From Pontibacter lucknowensis (lineage in GTDB: Bacteria > Bacteroidota > Bacteroidia > Cytophagales > Hymenobacteraceae): DNA of 64,000 nt. Shown here one piece after another: positions 43,320-52,685 of this stretch (positions are counted from its first letter, which is position 1; each line of letters begins with the position of its first letter). A model generated the notes under the pieces. The model was not told the DNA's origin. It did no database searches and saw only the letters and a list, made by a program, of their open reading frames with translations. The stretch is taken from NCBI RefSeq assembly GCF_900156415.1, contig NZ_FTNM01000005.1:248001-312000 (forward strand), read 5' to 3'. The position numbers were made by a program, and so were the translations under genes.

Positions 43320-44667
43320 GCGCCTCGAGTTTGGCCTGCTGATCCGGTTCATCCTGCTGCTGGGCATGATGCTGCTGACTTCGCTATACCTGGTGAAGTT
43401 CACCTGGCTGCAGGTTGGGTCTGGCATCCTGGTCATGCTGGCGCAGGTATGGGAGTTGGCCAACTACGTCACCCGAAGCAATTACGAGATGGCTAAGTTC
43501 CTGCAGGCAGTCAGGCAGCGGGACTTTACGCAGCAGTTCAACGAAAACCCATCCAATCACTCACTACGGCCCCTCCACCAGGCTTTCAACCAGATCAGCC
43601 ATACCTTTAAGCAGCTGCAGATCGAGAAAGAGGCGCAGTTTCACTACATGCAGACCATCCTGCAGCTGATTGACACCGGCATCATGGCCTATGACGAGGA
43701 GGGGCAGGTAGAATGGGTGAACGATGCTTTTAAGAAGATACTAGGTATACCGCATCTCAAAAGTCTCGACAACCTGGAGCGTCGCTACCCACAGCTGCTG
43801 GAGGCGATCCTGGAGCTGCAGCCCGGAGAGAACAAACTGCTGAAGCAAAAGCTACCCCAAGGCACCACCCAGCTGCTCCTCTCCGCTACCGCTTTCAGCA
43901 TGCAAAACCATCACCTCACGTTGGTTGCCATCAAGAACGTGAGTTCTGCCGTGGATGAAACTGAAACGGAAGCCTGGCAAAAACTGCTGCGTGTAATGAC
44001 CCACGAGATCATGAACTCGGTGGCACCCATTGCATCGCTGGCCGACTCGCTGGGCAAGCACCTGCAGGCGGAGCGCGAAGAGCAGGAAGCACAGGGGCAG
44101 CTACTGCCGAACCACGAGCTGCTGCAGGACACGGAGGAGGGAATCGCTATCATCAGGAAGCGAAGCGAAGGCTTGCTGCGCTTTGCCCACTTCTACCGCA
44201 ACCTCAACAAGTCGCAGCAAATCCTGCTGACCACTGTTTATGTGAAGGAGCTGTTCAACAGCATCAATGCCCTTATGCGTCCCCGACTGGAGGAACAAGG
44301 TATAGCCCTCAGCTGCCAGGTGTCGTCGCCGGACCTGACCCTGAACGGCGATGTGAATCTACTGGAGCAAGTGCTGATCAACCTCATCCTGAATGCGGCA
44401 CGTGCTGTAAAAGAGGTGGCGGAACCACAGGTATGGCTAACTGCCGGTGAGTTGGAAAACGGCAAGGTATACATCCAGGTACGGGACAATGGAACAGGTA
44501 TACCCGAAGAACTGATGGAAAGTATTTTCATCCCGTTCTTCACCTCTCACAAAGACGGCTCAGGTATAGGCCTCAGCCTGGCCAAGCACATCATGCTGCT
44601 GCACAAAGGCTCCATTCAGGTCGAGTCGCAGGAGGGCGTGGGCTCTGTCTTTACCCTTACTTTCTAG
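43309..44667 (+). CDS. Membrane sensor histidine kinase, NtrB/NtrY type
   Basis: 452 residues: two closely spaced membrane helices near residues 8-25 and 30-50 with almost no outside loop, a PAS-like segment (MQTILQLIDTGIMAYDEEG, VNDAFKKILG), then phospho-acceptor His232 in MTHEIMNSVAP, N box NLILNAARAV, DNGTGIP and GSGIGLSLAKHIM. The small membrane part suggests sensing within the membrane, as for envelope-stress kinases. It is translationally coupled to the NtrC-type regulator. Confidence 0.93.
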   Translation: MKFKRLEFGLLIRFILLLGMMLLTSLYLVKFTWLQVGSGILVMLAQVWELANYVTRSNYEMAKFLQAVRQRDFTQQFNENPSNHSLRPLHQAFNQISHTFKQLQIEKEAQFHYMQTILQLIDTGIMAYDEEGQVEWVNDAFKKILGIPHLKSLDNLERRYPQLLEAILELQPGENKLLKQKLPQGTTQLLLSATAFSMQNHHLTLVAIKNVSSAVDETETEAWQKLLRVMTHEIMNSVAPIASLADSLGKHLQAEREEQEAQGQLLPNHELLQDTEEGIAIIRKRSEGLLRFAHFYRNLNKSQQILLTTVYVKELFNSINALMRPRLEEQGIALSCQVSSPDLTLNGDVNLLEQVLINLILNAARAVKEVAEPQVWLTAGELENGKVYIQVRDNGTGIPEELMESIFIPFFTSHKDGSGIGLSLAKHIMLLHKGSIQVESQEGVGSVFTLTF

Positions 44668-44752
44668 CACAGCACACTCATTACTAACCATTTACTTTCT
44701 CTTCCGTTCATAGGCAAACGAGTATATACCGCCTACCAAATACTCTTGTCTT

Positions 44753-45874
44753 ATGAAAAGCGCTTCCTTACAGCAGCAGGTGACTGCCATGCTGGCTACA
44801 GCCAATATCAAGGTCAATGGTCCTGATCCCTGGGACCTGCAGGTGCATGATGATCGCTTCTACAAACGGGTGCTTAGCCAGGGCTCCCTGGGTCTGGGTG
44901 AGGCCTACATGGACGGTTGGTGGGACTGTACGCGGATAGACGAGTTTGTAAACAAAGTCATGCGGGCAGATCTGTACAGAAGGACTAGGTTTGGCTGGCG
45001 GACGGTGCTGGAAGTGCTACTGGCTAAGGCGCTGAACCTGCAGGCCAGAGGAAGAGCGGCACGCAATGCCCAACGCCACTACGACATTGGCAACGGCCTC
45101 TACCAGCGCATGCTCGACAAACGCCTGGTATACAGCTGCGCCTACTGGAAAGAGGCTGACAATCTGGACCAGGCCCAGGAGCACAAGCTCGACCTCGTCT
45201 GCCGCAAACTACGGCTGCAGCCCGGACAGCGGGTGCTTGACATTGGCTGTGGTTGGGGAAGCTTTGCCAGGTATGCGGCCGAAAGGTATGGCGTGGAAGT
45301 GGTGGGCGTAACGGTATCGCGGGAGCAGGCGGCGCTGGCTCGGGAACTTTGCAAAGGACTACCCATCGAGATCCGGCTGCAGGACTACCGCGACGTGCGA
45401 GAGCAGTTCGACCACGTGGTCTCGATCGGTATGGCCGAGCATGTAGGCCTCCGCAACCACCGCACTTATATGCAAACAGCTGCCCGCTGCCTCAAAGACG
45501 ATGGACTTTTCCTGCTGCACACAATCGGCGTCAACTTCTCTAAAACAGCACCCGATCTTTTCATTGACCGGTATATCTTCCCGAACTGCCTGATCCCTTC
45601 GCTGCGGCAACTCACGGGTGCCATGGAGCACATCTTTGTGGTGGAGGACCTGCACAACTTCGGCCCTGACTACGACCGCACCCTGATGGCCTGGCATCAT
45701 AACTTCATCCAGCATTGGCCAGCGTTACAGGGAGAATATGGGGAGCGCTTCTACCGGATGTGGAACTACTACCTGCTCTCCAGCGCTGGTTCTTTTCGTG
45801 CCCGCAACAACCAGCTGTGGCAGTTTGTGCTCTCCAAGAAAGGTATACCTGGCGGTTACGAAGCAGTGCGTTAG
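44753..45874 (+). CDS. cfa: Cyclopropane-fatty-acyl-phospholipid synthase
   Basis: Adds a methylene from S-adenosylmethionine across double bonds of membrane phospholipid acyl chains. 373 residues: N-terminal lipid-binding part with GLGEAYMDGWWD, HYDIGNGLYQRMLDKRLVYSCAYW, SAM motif VLDIGCGWGSFARYAAERYG, GMAEHVGLRNH and LHTIGVN with FIDRYIFPN. All are family signatures. It is 85 bp after the kinase on the same strand; whether it is cotranscribed with it is uncertain. Confidence 0.96.
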   Translation: MKSASLQQQVTAMLATANIKVNGPDPWDLQVHDDRFYKRVLSQGSLGLGEAYMDGWWDCTRIDEFVNKVMRADLYRRTRFGWRTVLEVLLAKALNLQARGRAARNAQRHYDIGNGLYQRMLDKRLVYSCAYWKEADNLDQAQEHKLDLVCRKLRLQPGQRVLDIGCGWGSFARYAAERYGVEVVGVTVSREQAALARELCKGLPIEIRLQDYRDVREQFDHVVSIGMAEHVGLRNHRTYMQTAARCLKDDGLFLLHTIGVNFSKTAPDLFIDRYIFPNCLIPSLRQLTGAMEHIFVVEDLHNFGPDYDRTLMAWHHNFIQHWPALQGEYGERFYRMWNYYLLSSAGSFRARNNQLWQFVLSKKGIPGGYEAVR

Positions 45875-45988
45875 GTATATGGATCAGGTATAGCAAGTCA
45901 GAATCTGATCTGTTAAATCCCTACAAAAAAAAGGGCAGTTTGAACAGCTGAGGGGGGCAACTGCAGTGCCGCTTACAAGCTTTACTTA

Positions 45989-46021
45989 AAAAGCAAAGGC
46001 CGGCGAAATGAATCACCGGCC
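45989..46021 (-). terminator. Terminator of the first M36 protease gene
   Basis: GGCCGG (45998-46003) pairs with CCGGCC (46016-46021), extendable with one mismatch; on the minus strand a T-rich tract follows. It lies 29 bp beyond the protease stop. Confidence 0.75.
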
Positions 46022-46049
46022 CCGCCTCGTTAGGATAGTTAAACACGCA

Positions 46050-49000
46050 TTATTTTTGCATCACAATTCGGATAAAGGACACGCCTTCATCTGTCACCAG
46101 TCTGGCGATGTACATACCACCAGCCAGCTTGCCTTTCTCGAACTGGTAAGTTTTATGCTCACCCGCTCTGCCATTGCCTTGCGCCAGCACGGTAACCACA
46201 GAACCTCGCATATCCAGTACTTCCAGCTTGTAGCTGCCGTCCTGCGTCAGCGTGAAGCCGATGTCAGTCTTAGCACCGAACGGGTTAGGCACAGCACGCA
46301 GGGACATTTTCTCAGCGCTGATCTCTGCTTTGGCAGTAGCGGTTGCCGTCGCAGCCAGTCCGCAGTCACCCAAGCTTCCTTTAGCAGCTGTCAGCAGGTA
46401 TGGCACTGCATTCGGAGCCACGCACTCAGCTACACCATCTACACATACCAGCACTTTGTCTTTCTTCTTGCCATCGCCGCAGCGCACATCTACCACCGTG
46501 ATTGTGATCGACTGATGCTTGATGCAGCCATCGCCGTTCACGGCACGCACAGTGAAGGTATAAGTACCCGCTGCTTTCGGAGTGAAGATGACACTGGCAC
46601 CTGTCGTTGCGCTCAGGCCTTCTGCACCGCTCCAGGTATACTCGTTGTCAGCATCGCCGCCAGCCTGCAGACGCACGTTCTGCGGACCGTAACCCAGGTA
46701 TAGGTTTGATGCGACACCGCCTGTGTATACATCAGAAGTAGCTACTGCATCAAGTGTTAGAGGAGTTGTACAGGCGTAAGTTTCCGGCAGATCAAATGCC
46801 TCTACCTGGTCAAAGCGATTGAGGTTAGAACCCTGGTCGGCACTAAAGCCCAAACCTCTCCTGGCAAATACTTTCCAGATCAGTTCCTGGTTAGCTCCCT
46901 CGTAGTTCTGACGGTCAGCCAGCAGGATCGCATCACGACCATCTACAAAGCCAGGACGACAAGCCTGCAGTTTCAGTCCGTCGATCACCAGTTGCATGGC
47001 CATGTTGTTGCCACCTTTGCCATTGTAAAGATCAGCATCAAAGCCGTACTTGTCGATCAAGGCCCATGTCATATCCCACAGCATGGTAGACCATACAAAA
47101 CCAACGCCGTGCGGTTGGCTGATCGCTGCATTGTTAGTAGAAGCATAGGTATGCGGGTTCACACCGAAGTCAGTAGAATAAGGGGCAGGCCGGATGCCGG
47201 GGCCGTCTGTAGGCTGGCCTTTGGCATAAGTTCCGATGCCTCTTACTTTGGCACCTGTGTCACCTGGCTTCATGGTCATCATCAGGCCAAACCAGTCGCT
47301 CCAGCCTTCGCCCATCTGCTCGGCGTTGTTGAGGCAGTTTGCAACCGTGCGCCCACCAGTCAGACGGTTTGAGATACCATGGCCATACTCGTGCACGATA
47401 ATACCGTTGTCGAAGTCACCATCCAGTTCAGGTCTGCCATCATCTTTCAAACGAACGATCACTTCTTCACCAGCATCCATACGGGCTCTGAGCAGGGCGC
47501 CTGCCTCCTGGCTGATCATGACAGCAGGTATAGTGATTGGCATTGTTGGCGTTCCACCCATCGCGATTGGGTCTCCGGGAGCATTGTTGATCACAATCAC
47601 AGCAATGGCGCCTGCCAGCTGAGCGGCTTCCACTTTCTCCGTGAATGGACAGTTTCCTCTATACGCCACGGCGATGTTACCCGCTACGGCTGTAGTATTT
47701 GTCAGTGCGCCACAGCCTTCCTGCGGTAGTCCTACTGTGCCTTGTCCTACCACGAGTTTACCTACTACAGGGTCTGAGTTGAGTTTTCGTGCCCATGCTG
47801 CTTCTGTTGCCGGGTAGCTACCAGCCACTGACGACGGAGAGGTTACGGAAACCATGTCGGCATCAGGGGGGCTGCTCCACAGGTACATCTGCATACGGGG
47901 AGCGATGCCATCGACGTTAGTGGCAAAGTTTGCATTGTTGCGGGAGGTACCGTTTCGGTTATCCTGCGCTTCGGCTAGCACCGGATCACCTTGTGAACCA
48001 CCTCTGCCATAGTTATTGAGCTGGAAGTTACCGCTGGCCTCGTCGAAGCCATACTGATACCATACGTCGTGTACCACGTTGTTCCAATAGAACAGGTTTG
48101 TGATAGCGGCATCGCGGTTGGCAACCGGCTGCTTGTTGAAATCGATCGGGAAGTCAAAGCTCAGCTCAGAGCCACCATCCGGGCTATAATTCGTACTCCA
48201 GCTGTTATTGTTATTCGGGTCTTCGTAGGCATACACGTTGTTGCCGCGGGTTCTCGTTTCGGTGTGCCAGCCTTGAGGTGACGCCAGTTGATTCGCGGCA
48301 GAAGTGCTCACCATGGAACGTGGTCCGTGGCTAGGGCTCTCCACCGGCATCGCGAATACGTTGTAGGCATTGGAAACCCGCACAATACTTGCCTGCGGTG
48401 CCGCTACATAGGGTGATGCGGTGGTGTGGCTATGATCGTCGTGCAGAAACTTGCCTCCCGGACCATCATTCTCAAACTGGCAGTGCACCACCATGTTGTC
48501 TTTGTCCAACACAGCGCCCGTTGTGGCATCAAGCCGGAGATTCCACCAGTTCTGGCCATCCAGTTCATAGATCGAAACTTCCCAGGCCAGGCGCAGGCTG
48601 CCGTCTTCCATAGGTTGGTATACCAGTTTGGCAGGTATAGGCTCCAGAGAGATACCTGCTTTGGAAAAGGTAACCGCTCTGTTTCGGCCATTGCCTCGCT
48701 CCTGCACCGTGAGCGGCTCCTTCATGGCTATACCCAGGTGCTGTGCTGCAGCGGCCACGGCTCCTGCTGCATCCAAACCAGGCTGGTTTGACTTCGCTCG
48801 CTTGCCTACCTGCTTCTGCAATCGGTTGCCCATGGTGAGCACACGACCCTCTTTACTCATGCTGATGTTTGTCACCGCACCATGCACTTCAATGCCTCTG
48901 TAGAGCTGCTTGATGTACAGGTGCTTCATGCCACTCTTTGGACTTTCAGTCTCACTGGCCAGTTCAAGCTCAGCTACATCTTCATCTTCCAGTTCGAGTT

Positions 49001-49145
49001 GCTTTTTGTTTTTCTGAATGTGATTCAGAGCGGCTTGCGGGACTGGTCTTTGGTCAGACCTCCCCTGCCCGAAGGCGGTAAAAGTGCCGGATAAGAACAG
49101 GACCAGCAGCAACAGCTGCCAGTGCAATTGTAAACGTGTTTTCAT
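46050..49145 (-). CDS. Secreted M36 (fungalysin) metallopeptidase with PKD-like region and T9SS signal
   Basis: 1031 residues. Signal peptide ends near FTAFGQ; an FTP/PepSY-type propeptide follows (VHGAVTNISMSKEGRVLT). The M36 zinc site is HEYGH starting at His585 with the third ligand in EQMGEGWSDWF; a PA domain (GNCPFTEKVEAAQLAGAIAV) is inserted before it. After the catalytic domain come a PKD-like domain (AGTYTFTVRAVNGDG), a Cys-rich spacer (VLVCVDGVAECVAPNAVP) and a type A T9SS sorting domain (RAVPNPF to IVMQK). It should be exported to the cell surface or medium. Tandem paralogue at 49568. Confidence 0.94.
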   Translation of the reverse strand: MKTRLQLHWQLLLLVLFLSGTFTAFGQGRSDQRPVPQAALNHIQKNKKQLELEDEDVAELELASETESPKSGMKHLYIKQLYRGIEVHGAVTNISMSKEGRVLTMGNRLQKQVGKRAKSNQPGLDAAGAVAAAAQHLGIAMKEPLTVQERGNGRNRAVTFSKAGISLEPIPAKLVYQPMEDGSLRLAWEVSIYELDGQNWWNLRLDATTGAVLDKDNMVVHCQFENDGPGGKFLHDDHSHTTASPYVAAPQASIVRVSNAYNVFAMPVESPSHGPRSMVSTSAANQLASPQGWHTETRTRGNNVYAYEDPNNNNSWSTNYSPDGGSELSFDFPIDFNKQPVANRDAAITNLFYWNNVVHDVWYQYGFDEASGNFQLNNYGRGGSQGDPVLAEAQDNRNGTSRNNANFATNVDGIAPRMQMYLWSSPPDADMVSVTSPSSVAGSYPATEAAWARKLNSDPVVGKLVVGQGTVGLPQEGCGALTNTTAVAGNIAVAYRGNCPFTEKVEAAQLAGAIAVIVINNAPGDPIAMGGTPTMPITIPAVMISQEAGALLRARMDAGEEVIVRLKDDGRPELDGDFDNGIIVHEYGHGISNRLTGGRTVANCLNNAEQMGEGWSDWFGLMMTMKPGDTGAKVRGIGTYAKGQPTDGPGIRPAPYSTDFGVNPHTYASTNNAAISQPHGVGFVWSTMLWDMTWALIDKYGFDADLYNGKGGNNMAMQLVIDGLKLQACRPGFVDGRDAILLADRQNYEGANQELIWKVFARRGLGFSADQGSNLNRFDQVEAFDLPETYACTTPLTLDAVATSDVYTGGVASNLYLGYGPQNVRLQAGGDADNEYTWSGAEGLSATTGASVIFTPKAAGTYTFTVRAVNGDGCIKHQSITITVVDVRCGDGKKKDKVLVCVDGVAECVAPNAVPYLLTAAKGSLGDCGLAATATATAKAEISAEKMSLRAVPNPFGAKTDIGFTLTQDGSYKLEVLDMRGSVVTVLAQGNGRAGEHKTYQFEKGKLAGGMYIARLVTDEGVSFIRIVMQK

Positions 49146-49567
49146 GCGCTAATTTTTAAGGGTTAGACAATCGAGGTTGGAAGACTCAGACTGTTGGAGC
49201 GGAATAAATAACTCCCTAAAAGTAAATAGCTTAGAGCATGAAAAACAGGAATAATTCAGAGCAGAAGTAACTATAAAATTAGCACGATAAAATTTAACTA
49301 ATACGATACAAAAAGCCACAACAACTGCGGTGATCATTGTAAAGAAGTACCATTTAGCACACATAGTTTTATTCTTATATTTATATCTTAACTAAGATTT
49401 TCTACTATTTACTTTTAACTGTCTTGACCAGCACCCATTAAAAACGACACACAGATTAATTTAAATGGCTATTTTCCTGGTAATGAAGCTGCAAGAACAG
49501 GTATAGCATAAAGCAAGCAGGGCCGGTGAATTGCTTCACCGGCCCTGCTTCTTACTTAGTGTTATTG
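49146..49567. other. Gap between the two M36 protease genes
   Basis: 422 bp without a credible gene. It contains the terminator of the upstream protease gene (49517-49548), one AGGTATAGC word at 49499 and an AT-rich tract that should hold the promoter of the 46050 gene. Confidence 0.5.
49517..49548 (-). terminator. Terminator of the second M36 protease gene
   Basis: GCAGGGCCGGTGAA (49517-49530) and TTCACCGGCCCTGC (49535-49548) form a perfect 14-bp stem with a 4-nt loop. No strong T-run is present on either side. Confidence 0.75.
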
Positions 49568-52372
49568 TTACCTCAGCAATAGCATGGTTCCCGATCGGGT
49601 ACTGCCGCCATTCACAATTCTGTAGATGTACATGCCATTCTCACGGCCTTTCGCATTGAAGGTATTCTTATAAGTTTCACCTTGTTTTACATTTCCTTCG
49701 AACACTGTCTCCACCTCACGGCCTGTGATGTCATATACCTTGAGAATGGTATAACCCGTCTCTTTTGCCTTAAAGCTGATGGTGGTGCTTTCTGAGAATG
49801 GGTTAGGGTAGTTCAACAGAATCTCTCCGTTGTTCAGCTCAGAAGACCGCAAGGACTGATTTCCTGTCGCAGTAAGATTAAAGTTCTCAGGCAGATCAAA
49901 GGCCTCCACCTGGTCAAAGCGATAGTAGCTCAATCCCTGGCTGGCGCTGTAGCCTACACCTCTTCTGGCAAAGGCTTTCCAGATCAGTTCCTGGTTAGCA
50001 CCTCCGTAGTTCAACTGATCAGCCAGCAGGATCGCATCGCGGCCGTCTACGAAGCCTGGGTAACAAGGCTGTAGTTTCAGACCGTCGATCACCAGTTGCA
50101 TCGCCATATTGTTACCGCCGTTGCCATTGTAGAGGTCCTCATCAAAGCCGTACTGATCGATCAGGTCCCAGGTCATCTCCCAAAGGATAGTGGCAAACAC
50201 AAAGCCGATGCCGTGCGGAGCTGACAAAGCAGAATTATTAGTCGCACCATAGGTATAGTTGTTTACGCTGAAGTCTGTGGTGTACGGAGCCGGTCTGATG
50301 CCGCGGCCGGTGGTTGGTTCACCTACCGCATAAGTACCTATACCTCTGATCTTCTCGCGGGTATCGCCTTTTTTCATGGTCATCATCAGGCCGAACCAGT
50401 CACTCCAGCCTTCACCCATCTGCTCAGTTGTCAGCACCATGCCGCCAGCCAGTACCTGTGTTGGCAAACAGGAGGTGGTGTTCGGACCGCCCGTCAGGCG
50501 GTTGGAGATACCATGACCGTACTCATGCACAATAATGCCGTTATCGAAGTCACCGTCGATCTCAGGGCCTGATCCGTCGTCTTTTAATGCCACGATAACC
50601 TCTTGGTTTGCATCAAGCAAGGCTCTGATACTTGCGCCTGTTACATCTGTTATCATGACAGAAGGGATGGTAATAAGCGCTGGATTAGTAGCACCAACCC
50701 CCATCACCGTAGGCGTGCCAGGAGCGTTGTTGATCACGATGACAGCTATGGCACCGGCGTTCTGAGCATTCAGTACTTTCACACCAAACTCACAGCTTCC
50801 TCTGTATACCACTGCTATGTTCCCTGCCATTGCACCTGCATTTGTCAGTGCATCGCAACCTTCAACCGGGTTACCGCTAGAGGCCGCCGCCAATACAAGT
50901 TTACCTGTGATCGGCGTTGAACTAAGTGGCGTCCCGAATGATGACTGCACTGCCAGGTAGCTGCCAGCAATAGAAGAAGGTGAAGTAACTCTGAACATGT
51001 CAGCATCGGGCTTGCCACTCCATAGGTACATCTGCATTCTTGGACGTCTGCCATCGATAGGTGTTGCAAAGTTGGCGTTGTTTCGCGAAACACCGTTCCT
51101 GTTATCCTGAGCCTCTGCCATTACATGGTCACCACCAAGACCACCTTTCCCAAAGTTGAAAGATTGGAAGTTGCCGCTTTCCTCATCGAAACCATATTTG
51201 TACCATACATCATGCACCAGGTTGTTCCAATAGAAAAGATTGGTGATAGCCGCATCCCGGTAAGCTTCCGGCTCCTGTGAGAAGTCAACCGGGAATTTGA
51301 AAACACGCTGGGTACCTCCATCAGGACTATGCCCGTGTACCACGTCTGCCCCATCGTCGGTGTTACTGGCGATATGACCAGTATTGTTAGGGTCTTCATA
51401 GGCATACACGTTGTTGCCACGGGTAATGGTATAGCTCATTTTATCGGTAGTATGCCAGCCGGAAGGCGACGCGACCCTGTCTGCTACGGCTGCGGCGTTC
51501 ATCGGCTTTCTGCCGCCATGGCTTGGACTCTCAATCGGCATAGGGTATACCTCGTACAAGCCAGGTGTTTTCCCGTTGTTGACAGGTCCTGCTGCCTGAG
51601 CGTAAGGCGTCATATCCAGTTCCTGCACTGCTGGTGCAGCTGTTGTGTGACTATGGTTGGCATGCAGAAAGTCACCACCCGCTCCATCATTCTCAAACTG
51701 GCAGTGCACGACCATGTTATCCTTGTCCAGCAGTTCTCCCGTGCTGGCATCCACTCTGATGTTCCACCAGTTCTGAGCATCCAGTTCATAAATGGAAACC
51801 TCCCAGGCCAGACGCAGCGTCCCATCCAGCATGGGTTGATATACCAGTTTGGCAGGTATAGGCTCCAGTGAGATACCACCAGTAGAGAGCAGTACCTCTC
51901 TGTTTTTAGCGTTGGCACTTTCGAGCACCGTCAGAGATTCACTAACAGTAGTACCCAGATGACGGGCCGCCGCTGCCACGGCGCCGTTTGCATCAAGAGC
52001 AGGCTGCTTTCCATTGATTTTCTGGTTAATGTCCTCCTGGAAGCGATTACCAACTGTTACCACCTCACCACGGCTGTTCACACTGATGTTTGTAATAGCT
52101 CCATGAATCTCAATACCATCCACTTGCTGTTTGATGTAGTAGTGTTTTAGACCACTTTTTTTACTTTCAGACTCACTGCTCAACTCCAGATCAGCTACAT
52201 CCTTGTCTTTTACTTTTAGCTTCGCTTTGTTTTTGTTGATGTGATCAAGTGCTACCTGGGGTACTTGCTTTTTACCGGCAGGCCTTTTCCCTTGCGCAAA
52301 AGAGACGGTGGATCCGAACAGCATAGCCACAATGAGGACTAGCTGCAAATACATGCGTAATGCTCTGGTCAT
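49568..52372 (-). CDS. Secreted M36 (fungalysin) metallopeptidase with T9SS signal, paralogue
   Basis: 934 residues, clearly homologous over most of its length to the protein at 46050: same propeptide order, PA domain (GSCEFGVKVLNAQNAGAIAV), zinc motif HEYGH starting at His616, and EQMGEGWSDWF. It lacks the PKD-like and Cys-rich regions and passes straight to a T9SS sorting domain (NYPNPFSEST to GTMLLLR). Two small insertions occur after the propeptide. It lies directly upstream of the other copy with its own terminator, so this is a tandem duplication with later divergence of the C-terminus. Confidence 0.94.
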   Translation of the reverse strand: MTRALRMYLQLVLIVAMLFGSTVSFAQGKRPAGKKQVPQVALDHINKNKAKLKVKDKDVADLELSSESESKKSGLKHYYIKQQVDGIEIHGAITNISVNSRGEVVTVGNRFQEDINQKINGKQPALDANGAVAAAARHLGTTVSESLTVLESANAKNREVLLSTGGISLEPIPAKLVYQPMLDGTLRLAWEVSIYELDAQNWWNIRVDASTGELLDKDNMVVHCQFENDGAGGDFLHANHSHTTAAPAVQELDMTPYAQAAGPVNNGKTPGLYEVYPMPIESPSHGGRKPMNAAAVADRVASPSGWHTTDKMSYTITRGNNVYAYEDPNNTGHIASNTDDGADVVHGHSPDGGTQRVFKFPVDFSQEPEAYRDAAITNLFYWNNLVHDVWYKYGFDEESGNFQSFNFGKGGLGGDHVMAEAQDNRNGVSRNNANFATPIDGRRPRMQMYLWSGKPDADMFRVTSPSSIAGSYLAVQSSFGTPLSSTPITGKLVLAAASSGNPVEGCDALTNAGAMAGNIAVVYRGSCEFGVKVLNAQNAGAIAVIVINNAPGTPTVMGVGATNPALITIPSVMITDVTGASIRALLDANQEVIVALKDDGSGPEIDGDFDNGIIVHEYGHGISNRLTGGPNTTSCLPTQVLAGGMVLTTEQMGEGWSDWFGLMMTMKKGDTREKIRGIGTYAVGEPTTGRGIRPAPYTTDFSVNNYTYGATNNSALSAPHGIGFVFATILWEMTWDLIDQYGFDEDLYNGNGGNNMAMQLVIDGLKLQPCYPGFVDGRDAILLADQLNYGGANQELIWKAFARRGVGYSASQGLSYYRFDQVEAFDLPENFNLTATGNQSLRSSELNNGEILLNYPNPFSESTTISFKAKETGYTILKVYDITGREVETVFEGNVKQGETYKNTFNAKGRENGMYIYRIVNGGSTRSGTMLLLR

Positions 52373-52685
52373 AGTTAATAATTTAAGTTAGGAATAAAAG
52401 AATAATGGATAGAATTTTACTACGCCATTTAATTACTATAGTTATATTATAATACTTTATTTTATAAAATAATTTTACATACTAACTTATTGAGCTCCAA
52501 CTAACTATTGCATAAGCAATACTATATTTCTATATATGAATTGGATTAGAATTAACATATAATACAAAACACACCTCCCTTTTAAACACCCTGTGTTATA
52601 GAATCAACTTTGTGGATAAACCCTTGGAAAACTACTGGATAAAAAGCTCTCCCATCTGAGCTTCAGATTGATTATCTTTGTAGTA
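52373..52685. other. AT-rich divergent gap before dnaX
   Basis: 313 bp, very AT-rich between 52430 and 52560, no gene. It should carry both the M36 and dnaX promoters. A -7 word TATCTTTG lies just before dnaX. Confidence 0.5.
52673..52680 (+). promoter_or_regulatory. -7 promoter element of dnaX
   Basis: TATCTTTG matches TAnnTTTG exactly and ends 5 nt before the dnaX ATG, so the mRNA would be almost or fully leaderless. No clear -33 element was found. Confidence 0.45.
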
